In this document: in pieces, positions 1-10,870 of the stretch
Layout: each line of letters starts with the position of its first letter
Position numbering within the stretch: position 1 is the stretch's first letter
Assembly (NCBI GenBank): GCA_025331125.1
Contig: JAOALB010000067.1
Span: 62,001-126,000 of the forward strand
Direction of reading: 5' to 3'
From: Mycogone perniciosa
Lineage: Eukaryota; Ascomycota; Sordariomycetes; Hypocreales; Hypocreaceae
DNA: 64,000 nucleotides
Translations under genes and position numbers: made by a program
The notes under the pieces: generated by a model
Database searches by the model: none
The model's input: only the letters and a program-made list of their open reading frames with translations
Told to the model about the DNA's origin: nothing

Positions 1-437
1 CTTTTTGCCTAACCCTTTAAATTAAGTTAATTTTTTTAATTTAAGTAAAGATTTTAAATACTATATTTAACTGCTTTCTATTTATAAAGGCAGGGGCTTT
101 TATTAGCCTACTTTAAAGGGAGGAAGAAAAGCTTTTTTAAATCCCTTTTAAAAAGAGAGAAATATTATATTTTAAATTAAAACTAAATTTAAATTTAAAG
201 ATATTAGTTTTAATATATTTATTATTAATATAGCGTTTTTTAAGCATAAATAGGAGGACTATAGTCTCCTTTTGCCTTAAAAGCGAAAAAGTACTTTCCT
301 TTTTAAATAGCTAAAGTGCTGCCTACCTAACAGCAGCAAAGTTCAGTTATCCTTAATTTACTTAAAGTCTAATAGCATTCGCTATCTTTCTTTAAATGCT
401 TAAAAAGGGCGAGAGAGCGTTATAGAGCTTATTTTTC
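1..437. repeat. AT-rich, RIP-like repeat debris
   Basis: This is AT-rich sequence with no usable reading frame. Its texture (TTTAAA, AAAGG and CCTTT words, few CpG) is the same as in the large retroelement blocks further along. It stops abruptly near 440-470, where the polyketide synthase homology starts. I infer an old mutated transposable-element copy that removed or replaced the 5' half of that gene. I cannot name the element. Confidence 0.6.
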
Positions 438-860
438 TTAATAGCTAGTCAAGAGGTTGTGAATTTTGGTGAGTAGGCACCTAAAAGGTGGGGTACCTGT
501 AGGTGTAGGAGGGAAGCTTGTATAATTCTGGCATCGCATTGGCCTGGGACGAGTACCATCGTGATTTTTGAAGTCTGCCAGCAGGTTTTGCGACTTCCAG
601 TATATATTTGAGACAACAAAAAGTACTGGATCCAATACATCCATTATTTGACACTCACGAAAGGTGATCCGCCGACGTCAACGATCATGCAGGCATTACC
701 ATCTCCAGCTGAGTTATCAACACCATCCGTACAAAGATTAATCCAAGAGACAGTCCAAGACGGTGTTTTCAGACTAGTCGCCGAGTCTGACTTTGGAAGT
801 GAGCTTCTGAAGGAAGTGGCCTGGGGCCATCGTGTTAATGGCGCCCGACTCTGTCCATCT

Positions 861-921
861 GTGAGTCCATTTCACCATAAACACATCGGTTACTTATTCG
901 TTGTACTGAAATTTCCTTAAG
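861..921 (+). other. Intron remnant in the PKS PT domain
   Basis: Removing GTGAGT...TTAAG joins LCPS to SLYADICLTLGK, the expected PT-domain sequence, in one frame. The acceptor reads AAG rather than CAG or TAG, so it may itself be mutated. Confidence 0.6.
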
Positions 922-1576
922 TCTCTGTACGCAGACATTTGTCTCACTTTGGGCAAGCGATTGTTACATAAGCACTGTCAGGATCTCCAGGGCTACGCTA
1001 TTGACGTCCAGAACATGAATGTTGACAAGCCTCTGATTCTTAACGACGACACTGAAAATAGATTCCGGGTCGAGGTTACCCATAATAAGAGCACGACTTC
1101 AGCTGAAATGTCCATATACAGTGTGAGCACGCAGGGTAAGCAGACTGCTCAGCACGCTAGATGCATCCTTCACCTTGAGGAGCCGAGGACCTGGATAGAA
1201 GAGTGGGAGCGCATCCAATACCTCATTGAGAGGAGCGTTGAATGGCTGAGGAAGAGGGCTGAGCAAGGTCATGACAGCAAACTTTCGGCGGGCCTGATCT
1301 ACAAGTTGTTTTCCTCACTGGTGGATTATAGCGAAGGATTCAAGGGTTATCGGGAAATAATCCTCCATAGCGACGATCGCGAGGGGACCACGAAGCTCAA
1401 GGGACTAAGTCTTCATCAACCACGGCTAGAAATCACTAAAACTCATCAAGGACTTCCGCAAAGATGTTGTATATAGAACCTATGTCCGTATGAGATCAGT
1501 TGATAGAACAAAGTATTCCGGTGACCTCTATATTCTAGAAGGGAGCCACGTCATTGCTGTGTATGGGGGTATCACA

Positions 1577-1663
1577 GTAAGTGAAACTTCTGCTACTACT
1601 CTCCTTGACCTTTTCCGATTTCCCTTTTCGCCCTTTGATGCCAATAACACTGACCGTGAGCAG
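1577..1663 (+). other. Intron in the PKS PT domain end
   Basis: The intron has a GTAAGT donor, a GAGCAG acceptor and a CTGAC-like branch site about 20 bp before the acceptor. Its length is 87 bp, a multiple of three, so the frame stays open across it. Removal gives GGIT joined to FQGISRRVLDTVLPP, the usual PT end. Confidence 0.75.
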
Positions 1664-3375
1664 TTCCAAGGTATTTCGCGACGGGTATTAGATACAGTCC
1701 TACCCCCTAATGGCCTTGACGTGAAAGATGTGCCGCCGTGCTGCGAGCGCTGCGTCGATCCTGCCATTGCTTGCAACCTAGGAGTCAGGCCATCAATCTC
1801 AACTCATGTGACCTGGAAGCCCTCAGAAATGCAATTGCATCGACCCACCAATACATCACAGGCAAATCAGATTCGGCCCATTCTCAGGATTCTCTCCGAA
1901 GAGATTGGAGCTCCTATTACTAGCCAGCAAGATAACCTTGGCTTTGCCGAATACGGTGTAGATTCACTCTTGTCTCTCAACATTACTGGTAGGATGCGTG
2001 AAGAGCTTGGCCTTTATATTTATTCATCTGTCTTTGCCACATGCCCAACACTCCTGGATTTTGTTGAATTCTTGGGAATAGGCAACTCTTTCGACCACAT
2101 TTCAAGAAACTCCGCGAGTCCATTGTATTGTTCATCTTCATTGGCCAGTCCAAACGAGAGCGACCCACCACCGGGAAGTCAACGTGGGTTCCCAGATGAC
2201 TTTTTACTAAAGAGGCTGTCTTTCATCTTGGCCGAAGAAATAGGCGTATCCTCTGAGGAAGGGTGAAGGCCAACAACTTGGCGGAATTGGGTATGGACTC
2301 ACTCCTATCCTTAGTCGTACTTGCGCGTATCCGCGAGGATCTGGAGCTCGATCTGGAGGCAGATTTCTTCACCACTCACCAGTCCTTTACTTCAATCAAG
2401 AAAAAGTTACAGTCTGATGCTACAGATCCACAATTCGACTCGATTACAAACAATATTGAAAAGTAAGCGATATCAGTATCGCGCAACATCCACATTCAAC
2501 CCAAAAACCGCCAAACACACTCCCTTCCTTTCCCGGACAGGTCGGGCTCAGCTACGTCTTATGCCACTCTTGACTCAGTTGGGCAGGATGTTTGCGTCTA
2601 TGGATTAAATTGCCCGTGGCTGAAATCTGCAGAAAACCTCACCATCTATGGCATTAGAGGCTTGGTCGAGCTTTACGTGGTTGAGGTTAGGTGAAGGAAG
2701 CCCTTGGGGCCTTACAGTTTCGGTGGCTAGTCAGCGGGTGGCATTTGTGCTTATGAGGCCGCCATTCAGCTCACCAGACAAGGAGGAATAGTTGATCGCC
2801 TCGTCCTCCTAGATTCCCCTCGCCCAATCGGCTTGGAAAGGTTGCCACCACGACTGCTCGATTTCTTCGATGGTATTGGACTATTTGGAGACGAGAATGG
2901 CCATCACACAGCGCCTGGTCGGCTTTTGGGCCATTTCCTTGGATTCATCGAGGCATTGGACCACTACAAGCCAGCTCCTTGGCATGCTGCCCGTGGAACT
3001 ACTACGATTGGGTAGACCCAGCCACCTAAAACACACATCCTATGGGCAGAAGATGGCGTATGTAAGAATATAGATGACCCTCGTCCGGAGTATCGAGACG
3101 ATGATCCTAGGGAGATGCGCTGGCTCCTTGAGAACCGGACCAACTTTGGATCTAATGGCTGGGAGGTTCTGGTCAGTGAAGAGAGAATTTCGATTGAGCG
3201 AATTCAAGACGCCAACCATTTTACGATATTGCACAGAGGAAAAAATACTGAGCGAGTTGCCAGATTTTTGAGGGATGTATTCGCTTGAAAGAGTGAGTGC
3301 CTCAGCTCCACCTTCTGGGTTGATGTAAGGAGTGACGCCGCTCCATAACGACAAGAAGAAATTGAAGCCAATTCA

Positions 3376-3627
3376 TCAAGGGTCTGCGCTCGCCGTTGCT
3401 CGGCTTACTGGCCATAGTGATAAGCCGCCATAATCATCATTGGTCCTCATTGAGGAGTCGACGCAGTGGTCCACAGCTTGAATGACCGAGCTGAGCCATA
3501 TGGGTGGTGGCGTAGACACTGTCAGGACAGGATCAAGGATGATGGTAGGTCCATCGATAGTTCTGGAAACGTTGACCTCTGCTTGCTTCGCGAGTTCCAC
3601 GCTGGTAACTATATGTAGGTTACTCAC
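3376..3627 (-). pseudogene. Remnant of an iron-containing alcohol dehydrogenase / maleylacetate reductase-like gene
   Basis: An 83-codon minus-strand frame contains a TIILDPVLTVSTPP block followed by IWLSSVIQAVDHCVD. This matches the conserved stretch of Fe-dependent alcohol dehydrogenases, where the family reads roughly LDP.LT..TP..WLS.GIRAVDHCVE and the His helps bind the metal. The rest of the roughly 400-residue enzyme is absent or unreadable. A second short piece (GVTP, near 3325 on the same strand) may be downstream sequence in another frame. It sits tail-to-tail with the PKS relic, so both could come from one lost metabolic cluster; that is inference. Confidence 0.45.
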
Positions 3628-4831
3628 CTACCTGTGTAGATTTGACAAGCTGGGCCTCACAAGTGTTGGGCTCAAAGTGTTAAGCGTATACCTACGAAGC
3701 ACGGAGTATATAATAAGCATTTCTTGGTGTTGGGTGTCAGAAATCTACAGGCCTGATGCCGTGCAGGAGTCATTAGGGTCACATTGGCGATTGCCAGAGT
3801 GCTGCCGCAGCTTTCACACATTATTCTTTTCGAACTTTCCGTAGTCTTATCCTCCCAACGATTAATTATAAGTACTCCGTACGGAATCACGCATCAAGAC
3901 AAGTCTCGTGACTCACATGTGGCGCAACTCAGGAGTCAGATAACCGCCTCAGCCCTAATATTAGCACAAACTCCGAGAAGGTCAGCCCGCTTTTTGGCTT
4001 CAGGTGATAAAGACGAAGTCTTTTACTCCGTAGTTGGTTTACGAAGTCCCCACCAACGAGTAGAACCAATTCCGAGACGTAATCCGTTTATTAGCCCGTG
4101 CAGTGCAACTGCTATTATTATTAGTAGTGCTTCGTACTCCGTATTTACTTCTCTACGGAGTACGAAGTACGAATTAGTATCGTACTCGTATTCCACAAGA
4201 CACGATAACAGCTTTCATATGTCACATGTGATTTCACGTGAGTCATCGTATCCACAGCTCATTTCATTTCATTCGTATAGGGGCGATTCCGGCCCCTTTT
4301 CCTCTTTTCGGAACCTAAGTCATGTTGTGGCTATGCACGCAGTCGGGTGTGTGTCCTACGTTGTCCTGGTATCTACAGTGACATGCTTGAAACCTATCAA
4401 TATTAGTGCTTACAGGGACGATTTGGCAGGGATAACTGAGGTAGCTCAATATAAGGATGCACATTCGTCCACTCATTATACAGGAAGCATAGTACGGAGT
4501 AGTCGTCAATATATTTACTCTTTGTACACCGTATGCACTCTTGTTATCCCTAACAAGAGATATCCCGTAATAGCTAGCATACTGAGTACCTAGTCTGATA
4601 CGAGTTTGCGGGCTATTAGAAAACAAGTACGGAGTACTCCGTACTAACCGTGCCACGCCAGTATCCCTGTAAATGACCAGTTTGCCCTGCACACTCGAAA
4701 GGGGCATCTTCTTCGGTTGGGTATTAATAACCGACCTCGCAAATCGATTCCATACGATTACAGATAAATAAAAAGAAAGGGCGGATATACTCGTAAAGCT
4801 CTTTCAATATATTCTCTTCTAGACTCCCCCT
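3628..4831. repeat. Gene-free stretch dense in TACGGAGTA / TACTCCGTA palindromes
   Basis: I see no recognisable protein in any frame. The stretch holds at least six copies of the TACGGAGTA motif or its complement (near 3872, 4024, 4134, 4154, 4493 and 4627), including a perfect 18-bp palindrome at 4627-4644. It also holds a 32-bp block (4031-4062) that recurs at 16173-16204 beside a small hairpin. The open frames here (for example 3784-4593) have no domain and are rich in Ser, Tyr and Thr, as expected of chance translation. Confidence 0.55.
4627..4644. repeat. Perfect 18-bp palindrome GTACGGAGTACTCCGTAC
   Basis: The sequence equals its own reverse complement. It is the longest version of the TACGGAGTA motif that recurs about 17 times in the window. 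Confidence 0.9.
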
Positions 4832-5144
4832 TATCAATCACAGATCAACAGTATGAGGGCTCATTGACGAATGCATAAAATGATAGAATTCGACGCTCTT
4901 GCTTATCCCAAGTTAGGTGGGAAAAGCGGCTGCTTAAATACATGAAAACTTGCTAATTAATTGATCATGACCATCCGGATCTAGGAAATCTAGGAAATCT
5001 GACTGTCATGATATCGTCATTGACTTACGGATTCGGCTGTTATTGCAAGCTAGTTGGGAATCAAGGAATGTGCGTTGGAATGAAGGAATGTGTCATGTTG
5101 TGGAATGTGCCGTGATGTGGAATAATCCGTTACTGAGGTTGACA
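4832..5144 (-). mobile_element. Solo LTR, family 1, copy 1
   Basis: This 313-bp unit is also found at 18458-18750, 22718-23029 and 33629-33877. Read on the minus strand it begins TGTCAACCTCAG and ends GTGATTGATA, with an internal TATTTAAGCAGC TATA-like block. Copies 2 and 3 have perfect 5-bp target duplications, which supports the LTR reading. This copy has none (CCCCT before, ATAAC after), which suggests rearrangement after insertion. Confidence 0.75.
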
Positions 5145-5875
5145 ATAACCTTCCATATGGGAATAAAGTGTAAGCATAAGCGTCGGTGAGTGCGCCGAGT
5201 TTGCGTTGTTCAGGTGCATCAGCTTGCTCCGGAATCTTTCCAATGAAGTCTCTATAGTCTTCACTACTGGTTGTCAAATCGATGGCTCTGGTTTGTTTCT
5301 TATCAGGCATGGTCGTTGAATACGTAGTAATATCTCTGATCCACAGAGGAATTGATGGGAGAGGATTGGGTGCTTGAAGCTTTCACTGCTGACGACGCTG
5401 GGTTGGACTTGGTAGCATATGGCATATCTAATTTCTTGAGTGACATTACTGCTAATGATGCGACGGAGATAAAAATCGAGCTGTGAAATAATTTCAATAA
5501 TGAACCTGTTTTGCACACAACTTATCTCCGCTAACAGCGATAGTGTGTTGGGAAGACATAAGATACAGATAGGTATGACCAAATTGACAATCCGAAGTGA
5601 AAGGAAACTGGAAACGTCAACTAGATAATATCGTAGCAAAAGATAGCGTACTTGCGATTAACCCGCTGATGTCAATAAATCCAGGGATGGAAGTCGTAGA
5701 TCAGGATGAGGACGATCGACCAGAGGAACTCTCTGTTTAGCAAAGATGAAATGGAAGCTTGTGCGTCAATGAGCTTACCACCCATCTTGTCTTCTTCGGA
5801 AATGCCATTGGTACGAAAAGGTATTGCTAGTCAACAATGTGTTTTACGGTCCTACCTTGAGTAGAATAAGTTGAC
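5145..5875 (-). pseudogene. Unrecognised gene remnant
   Basis: Several minus-strand frames look protein-like but do not join cleanly. One piece (about 5700-5830) reads GISEEDKMGGKLIDAQASIS and continues to a stop at 5678. Another starts with MSLKKLDMPYATK near 5455. A third (5150-5310) starts with MPDKKQTRAIDLTTSSEDYR and runs into the LTR at 5144, so its end is cut off or replaced by the LTR. I do not recognise the family. It may be one gene split by introns and later broken by the LTR insertion, or two small remnants. No catalytic motif is visible. Confidence 0.3.
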
Positions 5876-5901
5876 TATGTAATCTCGTATTGGTTCGTCA
5901 G

Positions 5902-6287
5902 TGTCACGGCCCGACCATTATAAGAACGTGACATGGTACGTACCCGGAGGAACCTCGGATGGACGAACCAATCAGCACTGGATCACTTGGGTCACCACGA
6001 ACTATAAAGTGATCCCAGTAAGCCAATGGAAGGACTCACCATAGATTATCAGGAAAACAAGTGTAATCTAAGGTGATCCACGATTATTCCCTTTATATAT
6101 ATACGACTGGCTTGTCACTCATTTAATATAGTTACTTAAACAGTTATTAATAAATTACATTCACTAGAACCGCCTATTCTACAGAATTGTGACTACATTA
6201 CCCTGCTTAGCATTCATCCCTGACCTCTCTGTCAACATAAACCCACAAACCTCGGTTTAACTATTGAGAATCACCTAGATCGTTACA
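5902..6287 (+). mobile_element. LTR of a gypsy-type element, family 2
   Basis: It begins TGTCACGGCCCGACC and ends GATCGTTACA, with TGT...ACA termini as is common in fungal Ty3/gypsy elements. A TATA-like CCTTTATATATATACGAC lies inside. A mutated copy of the same 3' half lies at about 26120-26503. The AT-rich block begins directly after it, so this is probably the 5' LTR of a RIP-mutated element. No target duplication is visible (GTCAG before, GTATA after). Confidence 0.7.
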
Positions 6288-9200
6288 GTATAGGTTTATA
6301 TTACTTTACTGTATATTTATAGTAACTCTTTTAACTAGGTTTAGGTAATATTTATTTAATTTACCTTTAAGGTTACTATTTATAGGTAATATATTTTTTA
6401 GTTTTAAAGGTATAGTATTATATAGTAATAATCTATACTATAAAAGGTTATTTTTATCTTTATTATTAAAGCTACTACTATTAATTAATCTTTTATTGCT
6501 TATAGTAATTTAATTAAAATATTAATAATTAATTATAATAATTATTTATTTATTTAAAATATTATTATTTTTATTTAACTTAATATAGCTAGAGTTTAAG
6601 TTTTATTTTATTAAACTATTTAAATATAGTAAATATTTATTTATTTTATTTTTTCTAAAAATATATTTAAAAGTTAAAAAAATAAATTTTAATTAATATC
6701 CCTTTTAGTTTAGTATATATATTTTTTTAAGTTATTTTAAATATTATCTACTTTTATTTTTATTAAATTTATAAATAAAGCAGTTATTATTATAATATGT
6801 AATTTAGCTAAATAATATATAATTAATAGCTTTTAAAATTATATTAACCTTTTATTTAGATTTTAATATAGGCTTTTAAAGTTTATTAATTTTTAGCTTT
6901 TATAAAGTTTTATAATCCTTTAAAAAGTATTTTAGTTTATTATAATTATAATAAATAACTTTTACCCTTCCCTTTTTAATAGTATTTAAATTTATTTAAT
7001 TAAGTCTTTTATTATTAAAGTTAATAATATATTTTTATTACTTTTTACTTTAATTTATATATTTTTAGTATTTATAAATTTATTTAAACCATTATTATTT
7101 TTTATATTTAAATAAAGTTTATAAAATAAACTATTTATATTTATTTCTTTTTTAATAAATGTAATAATACTTTTATTATAAAAGAACTTATAAGTTTCCC
7201 TTTCAACTTTTAGTTTAAGTCTATTATAAAAGTATTTCATAAAAGTAAAGTTTTTTTATTTAACTTTAAAAGTATAGTTTTTAAAGTATATAATATAATT
7301 AAAGTATTTTGCGTTTTAAATTAAATTTATAAATTTATTTTCTATAGTATATCTTTTATTAATATTATTAAAAATATTTTTTAGTTTTTCTTTAAATTAA
7401 TTATAGCTAGCAAATATAAATTATATTTACTTATTAACTTTACTTTTATTATTAAAAAAATCCCTTTAAATAAATTTAAATTACTTTAAAGTATTTCCTT
7501 TAAATTATTTAATAGTTAAAAGGACTTTATTACTTTTTATATTAAAGCTAGTTAAAAAATAAGTAAAATAGTTATATAATTAAATAAAAAATAGTTGCAG
7601 TATTATAATACTTTTATTAAAAAGCTTAAAGGGCTATATTTTAAGTGACTCTTTTAAATCCTTTAAAGGTTAACTCTTTTTAAAGTTTAGTATAAAGTTT
7701 AAAGTAAATATAGACTAATTCTATAGGTTTATAATAATTACTTATTATTAATATATTATTTATTAAAGTTTAGCGTTTTTGATAATTAGATATTAATAGT
7801 ATTATTTCTATTTTATATAATTAGCTTTTATATATTAAAAGGCTTCCTTTATATAAATATAAAGTTATTTTATTTTATTAACTTCATTTTTATTTTTACC
7901 TTTATTTATATTATTATTTCTATTATTATCCTGCCTTTAATAAAAAGGTACAATAAAGGGTAAAGTATTAATATATTACTAGATTAATACATTTATATCC
8001 TAAAACTATATTGCTTCATTATATATTTAGACTAAGTGTAAATATAAAGACTTTAAAAGGGGTCACTATTAAATATAGACTAAGGATTAAATATAAATCT
8101 CTTTATTGCCAGTTTAAGATTATATTTTCGACTATATTCTTAAATATATAAAAAAGCTTCTATTAAACTTTTTATAGATAAACAGACATAGTATTAAGCA
8201 GTATATATAAAGCTAAATTAAATATAGCCACTTAAAGTATAACTAGAAATATAAAGGTTTAGAGACTATAGATTTTATATATAAGTGTAGTAAATACCCT
8301 GTTATATTATTAAAAAGACCTATTAAGTCTCGGTATAAATTAGCGCTTTTAGCTAAGATCTTTAATAGTAAACTCGTCTCCTAGGGTTAATAGACACTAA
8401 AATTTTAACTTTCTAAAGAAATAACTTAAAGGAAGGCGGGTAAAGCACTTATACTATTAAAAGATATAATAAGCAATTAATAGTAAATAAAAGTATAAAT
8501 ATTCTAAGAGAGCTATCGCTTAAAGAATATAATAAAACTACTTATTTTCTATTTATTTATTTTAAAGAAATAAAAGCGCTTTTACGCTATTAATATTTTT
8601 AGTAATATTAACAGAAAGCTTTATATTAATTTAGTAAACTTCCTATAAGGCTACTCGGCTTTATTTAGCTTTCCTAGATATGCTACTTTAAGTATAGGAA
8701 AAGAGCGAGGTAATATATTATATCTTTATTATAGCTGAAAGGTATACTATTATTCTAAAAAAGTATAAATCTATATCTTTAACTATTATATTTAATATTA
8801 AAAATAAAAATATAGTAAAGCTATAAAACTATTTTTACTATTACTGCTAATTATTATTAATATTTAATGCGTTTAAATATTTAAAAGCTATAATAGAAAA
8901 AATACAGCTTTAATCTTTTAATATTAGCCATACACCTTTTAAATAAGGAAATTCTCTATAATAAAAAGGCTTATAGTTTACTGTCTTAACTAACTATATT
9001 TAAATTTTTTAATAAACAGTTATTTAAAGGCTTTTATTTCCTTTAAATAAGCGCAGTCTATTATTATAATAAAGGTTACCGATTTACCTATATTAAACTT
9101 ATAACTAATAATATATTAACTAAAGGTTATATATAACAGCTTAGTAAAATTATTTACTTATATAAAATTAATTGGCAACTATTATAGGTAGATAACCTAA

Positions 9201-10340
9201 TAGGTAAACTAGACTTATATAAGCGGAAACGATTTATTTAATTTGCAAATAAACTAAAATCCTTTAAATACTTCCCTTTTAAGTATTAAATCTAAAGGTA
9301 TCTATATTGCAATTCTTTATTTATATTTAATAATATTTTCTTTAATAAAACTTATATTAAAAGTTATAAAAGGATAATAGCTTTTAAGTTTATTAATGCA
9401 ATTAATTATAGAATAATATTAAAATTAAAGTTTATTTAAAAACCTTTTAAGCAAATATTTTTATAGCGTTTTATTTTAAAATTTAAAGCTTAGATAAATA
9501 TTATATTAATAATATAGATTGCTATATATCTTTAAAAGTATAGTATATAGGCTTTATAGGATAAATTAGCGGCTTTATCCTTTAGCTATATATAAACTAT
9601 TAGCTTTCAAGCTTATATTTTTTTAAGGATATTTAAAAAGGGATATTATTTTTTATAGCTATTTAAGTTAAAAGTTATTACTTTTTAATTATTATTTTTT
9701 TAAATTAAATTTAAAATATATTTAGCTTTATAGATTATAATACTATATAATAAGTATAACTTTAATTATCTATTATTTATCTTTAAGCAGCTTTTCTTTT
9801 TAAATAATATTTAAATAAAATATTATCTTTATTTTACTATAAAAGAAACAAAATATTAAGCAGTTTAAGAAAGTAAAAAAAGGCAGATAGTAAAGATATA
9901 ATATAGTTAAACCTATATATATTAAAAGGATAATAAAAATACGTTATTATTTTTAAATTATATATGCCTTTATATCTTTACTTTTATATACTTTAATATA
10001 AACTTTAAAGTATGTAGTTAAGCGTATAATTATTTATTTTATATGCGTTTTTAATATAATATACTTTTTTATATTATAAAAGAATAATAAATGAATTTAT
10101 ATTTATTAATTAACATAACTTTTTAACTTTACTGTATTTTAAAATAATATTATCCTTTTTATATTTATTATTAACTTTAATCGCTAAAAATTACTATTTA
10201 AGTAAACTATTAAAGGATTAAAAGTAAACGCTATATTTACATTAATAAATCTATATATATATAAAGTATATATTTTTTATTAAAAAGCTATTATTTTATT
10301 TTTATTTTATTAAAACTTTAATTTTTATACTAGCCTATAT
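6288..10340. mobile_element. RIP-mutated, AT-rich retroelement interior or nested elements
   Basis: This is 4 kb of extremely AT-rich sequence without any long frame. It follows the LTR at 5902-6287 directly, so at least the left part is likely that element's interior. A mildly protein-like track on + near 8500-8900 reads as short blocks separated by stops, but I cannot assign it to a family. No tRNA or other gene is visible. Confidence 0.55.
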
Positions 10341-10870
10341 ACTGGGAGGGGCATAAGCCTAATAGCTACTATACCTATAAATATAGTAAAATCATTATAT
10401 CGCTAATATCGGAATAGGCTTTATATATAGAACGGTAATAATATAAGCTTTGTTTTGTTGGGGGGTGTTAGGTAACTTAACGGTAGTGGATTACTCCGTA
10501 CTTAGCGCGGGGTTTATTATCCTCTAAAAACAGAATCATGTAACTAAATTCGGAGTCTGGGACTGCCAAAAATGGAGGACATCCAACTCAAGAAAAGAGC
10601 TTGACGGGATCCTGTATATTCTAATGGATATAGTCGTATATGCTCGCTCCTGTCCAAACTCGCATCATATCCGTACATACACACACATAATAACAAAAAG
10701 TCAAAAAACATACGGAGTACAGCAGCCGATATTCGCCAGTCATCACGGACCTACTTACTAATCTACCAGTCAATAGCTTTCTATAGGGAAGCAGATAGGG
10801 AACCTACCGTCGTATATGCTAGGATACCTTCGATAATAGCTTATATGGGGGAGCAGACAGGTATTATTAT
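10341..10870 (-). repeat. 5S-derived composite repeat, locus A (degraded)
   Basis: This is the most mutated of three copies of one structure (others at 15060-15581 and 30780-31408). On the minus strand a damaged 5S copy (10708-10817, with a TACGGAGTAC block inside its 3' end and an internal deletion) is followed by a spacer. Then comes a 5' 5S fragment (10606-10641) that runs into non-5S sequence, including a GCGCGGGG block near 10506. A further scrap of 5S-like sequence sits near 10836-10860. The left end grades into the AT-rich block, so RIP-like mutation has spread into it. Confidence 0.6.
10708..10817 (-). pseudogene. 5S rRNA pseudogene
   Basis: The order of conserved 5S blocks is recognisable (3' end region, the ACTACTAA-type box, GCGGAC-type region, GTCGTATAT 5' end). 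However, many positions changed, a TACGGAGTAC motif interrupts the 3' end, and about 20 bp are missing near the 5' part. It is not expected to be functional. Confidence 0.55.

Larger units (their letters stand above)
470..3288 (+). pseudogene. Broken 3' half of a non-reducing polyketide synthase (PT-ACP-ACP-TE)
   Basis: Only the downstream half of an iterative NR-PKS remains. In order I read the AT-PT linker (about 500-650, ending in a KYWIQY-type block), the PT domain (about 690-1730), two ACPs with the phosphopantetheine motif DSLLSL (about 1860-2090 and 2220-2440), and a TE (about 2470-3288) with the nucleophile segment SAGG and a C-terminal NHFT His. The normal SAT-KS-AT part is missing, so it cannot make a product. 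Two introns are still visible: 861-921 and 1577-1663 (GTAAGT...GCAG). Damage includes TGA at 609, a deletion plus frameshift near 1400-1490, a frameshift near 2265, TGA at 2692 and TAG at 2728 (the Trp of the GGWSAGG motif). Several stops fit RIP-type C-to-T change. The domain order with two ACPs resembles wA/Alb1-type naphthopyrone synthases; that subtype is inference. Confidence 0.9.

Noticed and set aside
3784..4593. 269-codon plus-strand frame
   Set aside because: It spans palindromic TACGGAGTA repeats, is rich in Ser/Tyr/Thr, shows no domain and has a competing minus frame. Chance translation of non-stop repeat sequence is likelier.
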